The position numbers and the translations under genes were made by a program. Positions 7,089 through 12,848 of a stretch of 12,848 bases of DNA are shown piece by piece. The stretch spans positions 1-12,848 of the forward strand of contig JAIKYL010000229.1 of the NCBI GenBank assembly GCA_024683255.1. Reading direction: 5' to 3'. The notes beneath the pieces are model-generated. The model was given only the letters and a program-made list of their open reading frames with translations. It did not search any database and had not been told where the DNA came from. How positions within the stretch are numbered: position 1 is the first letter of the stretch; every line of letters begins with the position of its first letter. This DNA comes from Bacteroidales bacterium (GTDB lineage: Bacteria; Bacteroidota; Bacteroidia; Bacteroidales; UBA932).

Positions 7089-7967
7089 ATGAATATATTG
7101 GTTACAGGGGCTGGCGGACAGCTGGGAACAAGCATCCGGAAACTGGCGGAACGGCAGAAGACCAACCGCTTTATTTTCACGGACGTGGCTTCACGTCCCG
7201 GCAGTGACATCGTGTATCTGGACATTACCAACCAGGACGCCGTACGCCTGCTCTGTGAGTCGGAGAAAGTGGATCTTATCATCAACTGCGCCGGCTATAC
7301 CAATGTGGAGAAGGCGGAAGAGGATATGGCCCTGTGCCAGCTTCTCAATGCCGATGCTCCGGGAATCCTGGCCTCGGTTGCCGCGCAGCGGGGAGCCACC
7401 CTCATCCATATTTCCACGGATTATGTTTTCGGGGGAGAGGTTCCCATCCCGCTCAAGGAAAACTTTCCCACCCAGCCGGCCGGCGTGTATGCCGTTACCA
7501 AGCTGCAGGGGGAGAAGGCCGTGCAGGAATCCGGATGCAAGTACCTCATTATCCGGTCGGCCTGGATGTACAGCGCGTATGGGAAGAACTTCCTCAAAAC
7601 CATGCGGCAGCTCACGGCGGAGCGCCCGGAGGTGAAGGTGGTCTTCGATCAGGTGGGAACGCCCACCTGGGCGGGGGACCTGGCGGCCTTCATCCTTCAC
7701 ATCATTAACACCAGGCAGCTTGGCAAGACCGGCGTCTATCATTATTCCAACGAGGGCGTCTGCTCCTGGTACGACTTTGCCTGCGCCATACGGGACCTCT
7801 CCGGCACGCCGGGCAGGGTAGTGCCCTGTTACACCCGGGATTTCCCCAGCAAGGTCCATCGGCCCGCCTTTTCCGTGCTGGACAAAGGCAAGGTAAAGAA
7901 AACCTTCGGCATTCAGGTGCCCCATTGGTACGAGTCCCTGCGCAAATGCCTGGAGGAGGGTTTTTAA
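7089..7967 (+). CDS. rfbD: dTDP-4-dehydrorhamnose reductase (RmlD/RfbD)
   Basis: It catalyses the last step of dTDP-L-rhamnose synthesis, reducing dTDP-4-dehydrorhamnose with NAD(P)H in the cytoplasm, and so feeds LPS or other surface glycans. The protein is 292 residues, normal for the family. The Rossmann dinucleotide site is VTGAGGQLG (5-13). INCAGYTNVEKAEED (65-79) and HISTDYVFGG (107-116) are typical of RmlD. The catalytic Tyr-x-x-x-Lys is Tyr134/Lys138 in VYAVTK. The C-terminal half has DQVGTPTWAGDLA (187-199) and RPAFSVLDKGKV (258-269), which mark the RmlD sugar-binding part. No other rml genes are in the window. gmhA follows within about 10 bases, making a two-gene surface-sugar operon. 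The start is fixed by the glycine-rich motif and the promoter 6 bases upstream. Confidence 0.93.
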   Translation: MNILVTGAGGQLGTSIRKLAERQKTNRFIFTDVASRPGSDIVYLDITNQDAVRLLCESEKVDLIINCAGYTNVEKAEEDMALCQLLNADAPGILASVAAQRGATLIHISTDYVFGGEVPIPLKENFPTQPAGVYAVTKLQGEKAVQESGCKYLIIRSAWMYSAYGKNFLKTMRQLTAERPEVKVVFDQVGTPTWAGDLAAFILHIINTRQLGKTGVYHYSNEGVCSWYDFACAIRDLSGTPGRVVPCYTRDFPSKVHRPAFSVLDKGKVKKTFGIQVPHWYESLRKCLEEGF

Positions 7968-7977
7968 TTTGGAACGT

Positions 7978-8565
7978 ATGCAGTATTTGGATATAGCAAA
8001 ACAGTGTGTGGGTCAGAGCATCCGCGTAAAGGAGGCCCTGCTCTCAAATGAAGGGACCATGCAGACCATCGCCCGGGTGGCGGAGCTGCTGGTAGAAACG
8101 TACAGGAAAGGCAACAAGAGCCTGTGGGCGGGGAACGGCGGCTCTGCGGCCGATGCCCAGCACATGGCGGCGGAACTGGTGAACAAGTTCAACCTGGACC
8201 GCAGCGGCCTTCCCGCCGCCGCCCTCACGGTAGATTCGTCCGTACTCACGGCCATCGGCAACGATTATGGTTTCGACCAGCTTTTTTCCCGTCAGATAGA
8301 GGCCATCGGTAAGAAAGGGGACGTTTTTGTGGGCATCTCCACTTCCGGGAATTCCCGGAACCTGGTGGAGGCGCTCAAAATGTGCCGGGAGAAGGGGATC
8401 GTGAGCGTTGCCCTGGTGGGCGGAAAGCCCTGCAAGATGGATGAATATGACTATGTCATCCATGTCCCTTCAGAGGACACGCCCCGCATCCAGGAGTGCC
8501 AGACGCTGGTGGGCCATATCCTCTGTGGCATTGTGGAACAAACCTTCTTTGGCACACACAATTAA
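7978..8565 (+). CDS. gmhA: Phosphoheptose isomerase (sedoheptulose 7-phosphate isomerase)
   Basis: GmhA converts sedoheptulose 7-phosphate to D-glycero-D-manno-heptose 7-phosphate, the first step toward ADP- or GDP-heptose for LPS core or other glycans. From ATG 7978 the protein is 195 residues. It has a SIS domain with WAGNGGSAADAQHMAAEL (50-67), which includes the zinc ligands His62 and Glu66, and a phosphate-binding GISTSGNSRN (119-128). The second metal site is in RIQECQTLVGH, with Gln172 and His180. The spacing matches E. coli GmhA closely. An alternative TTG start at 7969 would add MER and sits 8 bases after GGAGGG (7955-7960); I prefer the ATG but the choice is open. It lies 10 bases after rfbD (1 base if TTG is used) and is probably cotranscribed. 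A terminator-like hairpin follows. Confidence 0.92.
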   Translation: MQYLDIAKQCVGQSIRVKEALLSNEGTMQTIARVAELLVETYRKGNKSLWAGNGGSAADAQHMAAELVNKFNLDRSGLPAAALTVDSSVLTAIGNDYGFDQLFSRQIEAIGKKGDVFVGISTSGNSRNLVEALKMCREKGIVSVALVGGKPCKMDEYDYVIHVPSEDTPRIQECQTLVGHILCGIVEQTFFGTHN

Positions 8566-8573
8566 ATATTTTT

Positions 8574-8611
8574 AAAAATTCCGAAATATCTATGATATTC
8601 TCGGATTTTTT
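8574..8611 (+). terminator. Intrinsic terminator after gmhA
   Basis: CCGAAATATC (8581-8590) pairs with GATATTCTCGG (8594-8604) as a 10-bp stem with one bulged base and a TAT loop. Seven T's follow at 8606-8612. The A-tract on the left can also pair with the T-tract, so it could work in both directions, but there is no minus-strand gene to end here. The stem is AT-rich, so efficiency is uncertain. The T tract runs up to the gap -7 box. Confidence 0.6.
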
Positions 8612-8613
8612 TG

Positions 8614-8621
8614 TAACTTTG
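8614..8621 (+). promoter_or_regulatory. gap promoter, -7 box TAACTTTG
   Basis: TAACTTTG matches TAnnTTTG exactly. TATG at 8591-8594, one base off TTTG, lies 19 bases upstream, inside the gmhA terminator hairpin. The leader from about 8628 to 8674 is roughly 47 bases, A-rich and without a clear Shine-Dalgarno sequence, as is common for highly expressed Bacteroidota genes. Confidence 0.65.
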
Positions 8622-8665
8622 CGCGGCATTTGAAAAAGAAATACTTTTAACAAACAATAAATTAA

Positions 8666-9673
<1,008 letters not shown>

Positions 9674-9698
9674 ATTTCACGACAACTGTTTCCCATTA

Positions 9699-9726
9699 AG
9701 CGGTGGCTTTTGCCACCGCTTTTTTT
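9699..9726 (+). terminator. Intrinsic terminator of gap
   Basis: AGCGGTGGC (9699-9707) and GCCACCGCT (9712-9720) form a perfect 9-bp GC-rich stem with a TTTT loop, followed by six T's. It begins 25 bases after the gap stop. It is the clearest terminator in the window. Confidence 0.93.
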
Positions 9727-9741
9727 GTTCTAACCCCCGTA

Positions 9742-9799
9742 GCCCCCTGTCAGGGGGCATATTCGGCCTTCGGCCGGGCGACAGAAGCCGCCTAGTCGC
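9742..9799. repeat. Palindrome-rich intergenic element between gap and surE
   Basis: Three hairpins are packed together. The first is GCCCCCTG-T-CAGGGGGC (9742-9758), 8-bp arms around one base. The second is CGGCC-TTC-GGCCG (9764-9776). The third and weakest is GCGAC (9778-9782) with GTCGC (9795-9799). CTGTC in the first can also pair with GACAG at 9780-9784, so alternative folds exist. None is followed by a T tract, and the gap terminator already lies upstream. The block is GC-rich and is followed by a very AT-rich stretch to the surE start. It may be a repetitive extragenic palindrome. Confidence 0.55.
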
Positions 9800-9861
9800 T
9801 TCGCTCCGATAAGATAATTACAAGTTGAGAAGATTCTATTTTATTATCATATATTTTATTA

Positions 9862-9869
9862 TAACTTTG
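9862..9869 (+). promoter_or_regulatory. surE-lpxB promoter, -7 box TAACTTTG
   Basis: TAACTTTG matches TAnnTTTG exactly and is identical to the gap -7 box. TTTT at 9839-9842, one base off TTTG, lies 19 bases upstream. The box ends 6 bases before ATG 9876, so the message is likely to have little or no leader. This also argues against starting surE at the upstream ATG 9825. Confidence 0.65.
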
Positions 9870-9875
9870 TATTCT

Positions 9876-10697
9876 ATGAAGATTCTCATTTGCAATGACG
9901 ACGGCTACAAGGCGCGGGGGATTCACGTGCTGGCCAGGATTATGGACAAGTTCGGGGACGTTACCGTGGTGGCGCCCAAGTTTCACCAGAGCGCCACTTC
10001 CATGGCGGTTTCCCTGGGCGTGAAGCAGCTGGCCTACAAGGACCTTCCGGAAGAAGGTCCCGGTAAGTGGACCTATCTGGACGCCACGCCGGCTTCCTGC
10101 GTTAAATTCGGCCTGGAATACAAGTATGAGAACCGGGATCCGGACTTGGTGGTCTGCGGAATCAATCATGGGACAAACGCTTCTACGGCAGCCAATTACA
10201 GCGGAACGCTGGGCGCTGCGGAGGAGGCCGTGATCAACGGGCGGAGGGCCATCGGCGTATCGCTTTGCGACTTCCGGCCGGATGCGGATTTTTCCGTGGT
10301 GGAGGCCCTGCTGCCGGACATCATGAAAAAGCTCATAGACAACTGGCCGGAGAACCATCCCGGACTGTACTATAACATCAACTTTCCGGCCATGCCGCTG
10401 GAAGACATCAAGGGCGTAAAAATGGCCCGCCAGGGGCTTGGACACTGGATCAAGGAGTTCGAGCCGTGGGACGAAAGCAGCCTGGGCGTGCTCAATGACA
10501 GTTTCCTATGGCAACATTACCGCGTTACTTTGGAAGACGGGGAGAAGGCCGTCTTCATGCGCGGAACCTTTGTGAACGACGATGAGGACTCGGAAACGGC
10601 CGACCATCTCCTGCTGGAGCAGGGTTGGATAACCATCGTTCCCTTCAATGCCGAAATGACAGACCTGGAGGAGCTTGAACGCCTCAAAACGCTATGA
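9876..10697 (+). CDS. surE: 5'/3'-nucleotidase SurE
   Basis: SurE is a cytoplasmic, divalent-metal-dependent phosphatase acting on nucleoside monophosphates, linked to stationary-phase survival. The 273-residue protein has the metal-binding LICNDDGYKARG (4-15; Asp8, Asp9). Ser39 is in HQSATSMAVS, and Asn97 is in VVCGINHGTNAS. The block NYSGTLGAAEEAVINGRRAIGVS (107-129) is the family hallmark. It is slightly longer than many SurE proteins because of extra C-terminal sequence. I chose ATG 9876 because MKILICNDDG is the standard N-terminus and a -7 box ends 6 bases before it. The frame from 9825 would add 17 hydrophobic, AT-rich residues that include the promoter. It overlaps lpxB by ATGA (10694-10697), so the two are cotranslated, an arrangement I recall from other Bacteroidota. 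Confidence 0.95.
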   Translation: MKILICNDDGYKARGIHVLARIMDKFGDVTVVAPKFHQSATSMAVSLGVKQLAYKDLPEEGPGKWTYLDATPASCVKFGLEYKYENRDPDLVVCGINHGTNASTAANYSGTLGAAEEAVINGRRAIGVSLCDFRPDADFSVVEALLPDIMKKLIDNWPENHPGLYYNINFPAMPLEDIKGVKMARQGLGHWIKEFEPWDESSLGVLNDSFLWQHYRVTLEDGEKAVFMRGTFVNDDEDSETADHLLLEQGWITIVPFNAEMTDLEELERLKTL

Positions 10698-11848
10698 GAT
10701 ATTATATCATAGCCGGTGAAGCCTCCGGGGACCTGCATGGAAGCAACCTCATGAAGGGTCTTTACGCAGAGGATCCCAAGGCCGATATCCGCTTCTGGGG
10801 CGGTCCCATGATGGAGGGAATCTTTCAAGGGAAGCAGAATGGGGCCGGACTGGTGAAAGACTACCGGGAAGGCGCCGTAATGGGCCTCTGGGAGGTGCTT
10901 AAAAACGGCAACAGCCTGCTAAAGAACGTCCGCCGCTGCAAGGAGGACATCCTCTCCTGGAAGCCGGACGTGGTCATTCTCATAGATTACCCCGGTTTCA
11001 ATTTCCGTATAGCCGAATTTGCCCATAAAGCCGGCTTCAAGGTCTATTATTACATAGCTCCTAAAGTGTGGGCCAGCCGGGAAGGCCGTATCCGCAAGCT
11101 TAAGGCCTATGTGGACAGGCTCTTCATCGTTTTCCCCTTCGAAAAGCCGTATTTCCAGGCAAAGGGCGTTCCCTTTGTCTATGAGGGGAACCCCCTGGTG
11201 GATGCCATTGACCAAAGCCCTGCCATGCAGGAAAGCCGGGCGGAATACCTTTCCCGCACAGACCTTCCGGACAAGCCCTGGATTGCCCTCCTGGCCGGTT
11301 CCCGGGGATTTGAGATCAGCCACATGATGCCCATCCTCATGGACTTTGCCGACAAGTGGCATGCCGCCCATCCGGATTATCACTTTGTGGTGGCCGCCGC
11401 CCCGGAAAGGACGCAGGAAGACTATAGCCGGTATCTGGGAGAGCGGGACTATGTGCACGTGGTATTCGGCGAAACCTACGGTACGCTCCGCCATGCGGAG
11501 GCGGCCGTAATCAACTCCGGAACGGCGTCGCTGGAAGCGGCGCTCATCGGCACGCCCCAGGTGGTGGGTTACAGGCTCAATCCTGTGAGCGCCGCCATCA
11601 TGCTAAAGATGATAAAGGTCAAATACATCTCCCTGGCCAACCTTATCATTGACCGTCCCGCCTTCAAGGAACTAATTCAGAATGAGCTCACTTCACAGGC
11701 GCTCATGGAGGAGATGGGCCATATCCTGGAAGATGCGGCCTATAGGGAAAGGATGCTGAAGGATTATGCCGATGTACGGGCGCAACTGGGCGGAGCCGGT
11801 GCATCCGCCGCAGTGGCCCGTGCCATGGTGGAAACGTTGAAGGCTTAA
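10694..11848 (+). CDS. lpxB: Lipid-A-disaccharide synthase
   Basis: LpxB joins UDP-2,3-diacylglucosamine and lipid X to form the lipid A disaccharide at the inner face of the cytoplasmic membrane. The 384-residue protein is family length, with the GT-B fold. The N-terminus IIAGEASGDLHGSNLM (5-20) is the family signature. IDYPGFNFRIA (97-107) carries the conserved Asp98. YYIAPKVWASREGRI (119-133), YEGNPLVDAI (163-172), LLAGSRGFEI (199-208) and NSGTASLEAALIGTP (274-288, sugar-nucleotide side) follow in order. Together with gmhA and rfbD it indicates an LPS-type outer membrane. ATG 10694 overlaps the surE stop in ATGA. The TAA stop overlaps that of the convergent MgtC-like gene. Confidence 0.96.
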   Translation: MRYYIIAGEASGDLHGSNLMKGLYAEDPKADIRFWGGPMMEGIFQGKQNGAGLVKDYREGAVMGLWEVLKNGNSLLKNVRRCKEDILSWKPDVVILIDYPGFNFRIAEFAHKAGFKVYYYIAPKVWASREGRIRKLKAYVDRLFIVFPFEKPYFQAKGVPFVYEGNPLVDAIDQSPAMQESRAEYLSRTDLPDKPWIALLAGSRGFEISHMMPILMDFADKWHAAHPDYHFVVAAAPERTQEDYSRYLGERDYVHVVFGETYGTLRHAEAAVINSGTASLEAALIGTPQVVGYRLNPVSAAIMLKMIKVKYISLANLIIDRPAFKELIQNELTSQALMEEMGHILEDAAYRERMLKDYADVRAQLGGAGASAAVARAMVETLKA

Positions 11849-12474
11849 TCCAGGGTTTCCAGTTCTACACCGGGGAAGCTGTTGAGCTTCTTGAGGATTC
11901 CCATCGGGTAATCCTTTTTCTTGATAAGCAAAGACAGTTCGGCTTTGTAATGGTCTCCCTGCTTGCAAAGGGAGCACTGGTTCACACGTTTGCCCAGCTT
12001 CTGGATGGCGTCTTCCAGCGGCTTGAGTTCATCGGCCGTCATTATTACACCCGTCTGCCGCTCTCCATACTTGAAGGAATAGAAGTGCATGGCTTCCATA
12101 CAGCCCATGAGCATTATGGCGCAGAGGATGGCCAGCTCATAAAGGCCGGAACCCAGGGCCAGGCCGATGGCACCGGTAACCCAGATGCCGGCGGCGGTGG
12201 TAAGGCCCACCACATGCTTGTTTTTCATGATGATACCGCCGCCCAGGAAACCCAGGCCTCCCACCACGCCGGCGGCGATACGGGCTGCGTCGAATCTTTC
12301 GGCCCCGGCAAAGCCGTACTGCGAAATGATCATAAACAGGCAGGATCCCAATGCTACCAGCACATGGGTGCGGACCCCGGCGCCCTTGCCCCGGAATTCC
12401 CGTTCATAGCCGATGGCCCCGCCGATGACGCCGGCCGAAAGCAATCGGATGGTAAGTTCTAATGCGAGTGTCAT
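11845..12474 (-). CDS. MgtC/SapB-family inner membrane protein
   Basis: The 209-residue protein has an N-terminal membrane part of about 130 residues with hydrophobic segments near 5-22, 37-53, 66-83, 88-108 and 110-128. Family motifs are GYEREFRGKGAGVRTH (22-37), FDAARIAAGVVGGLGFLGGG (61-80) and GLTTAAGIWVTGAIGLALG (90-108). A cytoplasmic tail of about 75 residues follows, with CSLC at 167-170; it may be the ACT-like regulatory domain seen in many members. MgtC proteins are linked to low-magnesium survival, and in Salmonella to inhibition of the F-type ATP synthase; the role here is not shown by sequence. I chose ATG 12474 because the first helix begins there. The upstream SDR gene stops within it (ATGA, 12474-12471), so translation is probably coupled. 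The TAA stop forms TTAA with the lpxB stop. Confidence 0.9.
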   Translation of the reverse strand: MTLALELTIRLLSAGVIGGAIGYEREFRGKGAGVRTHVLVALGSCLFMIISQYGFAGAERFDAARIAAGVVGGLGFLGGGIIMKNKHVVGLTTAAGIWVTGAIGLALGSGLYELAILCAIMLMGCMEAMHFYSFKYGERQTGVIMTADELKPLEDAIQKLGKRVNQCSLCKQGDHYKAELSLLIKKKDYPMGILKKLNSFPGVELETLD

Positions 12475-12848
12475 ATCTTTAAGGATGCTTTTGCTTTGTC
12501 TATGGCTGCTAGGACTCTGTCGCACCAGGCGTCAAAGTCCGGATCCGGAACCTGCAGCTCCGGATGGGCCAGGATGTTGTCTATGGTACGGGCCACGCCC
12601 TCCTCGAAACGGACGGTGGCCTGGAACCCCGGAACCGCCTGCTTGAGCTTGCTGTTGTCAAAGAGGACCGTCCAGGCCTTGTCTCCCAGAAGGCCGCCCC
12701 GGAAGTCGTACGGACCAATCTCGGAGAGGAATTCCGAAGATACGTGGCAGGCTTTGAGCTCTACGCCCAGCTTGCCGGCAATGACCTCATAAATCTGGTT
12801 CCAGGTAAGGGTTTCGTCGGAGGTAATCTGGAAGACGTTACCCAGTGC
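12471..12848 (-). CDS. NAD-dependent epimerase/dehydratase-like protein, C-terminal part
   Basis: The frame is open at the right edge of the window and ends at TGA 12473-12471, giving 125 residues; the start and the Rossmann half lie outside. The fragment reads like the C-terminal substrate-binding part of an extended short-chain dehydrogenase. It begins with VFQITSDETLTWNQIYEVIAGKLG (5-28), then LLGDKAWTVLFDNSKLKQAVPGF (53-75) and FEEGVARTIDNILAHPELQ (81-99). This pattern is common in a Bacteroidota/Firmicutes group annotated only as NAD-dependent epimerase/dehydratase; the substrate cannot be told from this part. The catalytic YxxxK and the GxxGxxG motif cannot be checked here. Its stop overlaps the MgtC-like start (ATGA), so the two form an operon with the SDR gene first. 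Confidence 0.85.
   Translation of the reverse strand, partial: ALGNVFQITSDETLTWNQIYEVIAGKLGVELKACHVSSEFLSEIGPYDFRGGLLGDKAWTVLFDNSKLKQAVPGFQATVRFEEGVARTIDNILAHPELQVPDPDFDAWCDRVLAAIDKAKASLKI

Noticed and set aside
7191..7925. A 244-codon minus-strand frame antisense to rfbD.
   Set aside because: rfbD carries all RmlD motifs on the plus strand; the antisense translation shows no domain.
9742..9758. Second terminator of gap.
   Set aside because: The palindrome has almost no loop and is followed by CATATTCGG with no T run; the real terminator is at 9699-9726.
9825..9875. Hydrophobic 17-residue N-terminal extension of surE that could look like a membrane segment.
   Set aside because: It is a translation of the AT-rich promoter and would put the -7 box inside the gene; SurE is cytoplasmic and starts at MKILICNDDG.

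Overview
The window looks like ordinary chromosomal DNA of a fairly GC-rich member of the Bacteroidota, most likely a Bacteroidales species. The main evidence is the promoter signature: several genes are preceded by a TAnnTTTG -7 box, in one case with a TTTG element 20 bases upstream, which is the Bacteroidota primary sigma factor pattern. The protein families agree with this: a DPP5-like S9 peptidase, a surE-lpxB pair, an MgtC-family membrane protein and lipid A/heptose genes of a Gram-negative envelope. I see no phage, insertion sequence, CRISPR array, rRNA or tRNA, and no gene-free stretch longer than about 200 bases. I did not find a new multi-gene system. The unexplained signals are in the intergenic DNA and at the gene junctions.

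Left part (1-7027): a plus-strand pair, the 3' part of an S9 peptidase and a small secreted protein of unknown function, runs head-on into a minus-strand series. Read in its own direction, that series is rnhA, pdxA, a lactonase-fold lipoprotein, a REPIN-like palindromic repeat and recG. rnhA and pdxA overlap by ATGA, and the lipoprotein gene follows 15 bases after pdxA. recG has its own promoter-like box downstream of the repeat. The convergent small gene and recG share a CTAG stop overlap.

Centre (7028-9726): a 61-base divergent promoter region separates rnhA from a plus-strand pair, rfbD (dTDP-rhamnose synthesis) and gmhA (heptose synthesis), both suppliers of surface sugars. A terminator hairpin follows gmhA and abuts the promoter of a monocistronic, apparently highly expressed gap gene, which ends in a clear intrinsic terminator.

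Right part (9727-12848): a palindrome-rich spacer and a promoter precede surE and lpxB, which overlap by ATGA. They converge, through a TTAA stop overlap, with a minus-strand pair: an extended-SDR gene (only its 3' end is present) coupled by ATGA to an MgtC-like membrane protein gene.

The functional theme is partly envelope biogenesis (rfbD, gmhA, lpxB) mixed with housekeeping (rnhA, recG, pdxA, gap, surE). Two architectural features recur: -7 boxes lying 6-7 bases from the start codon, which suggests leaderless mRNAs, and convergent genes sharing a 4-base palindromic stop.
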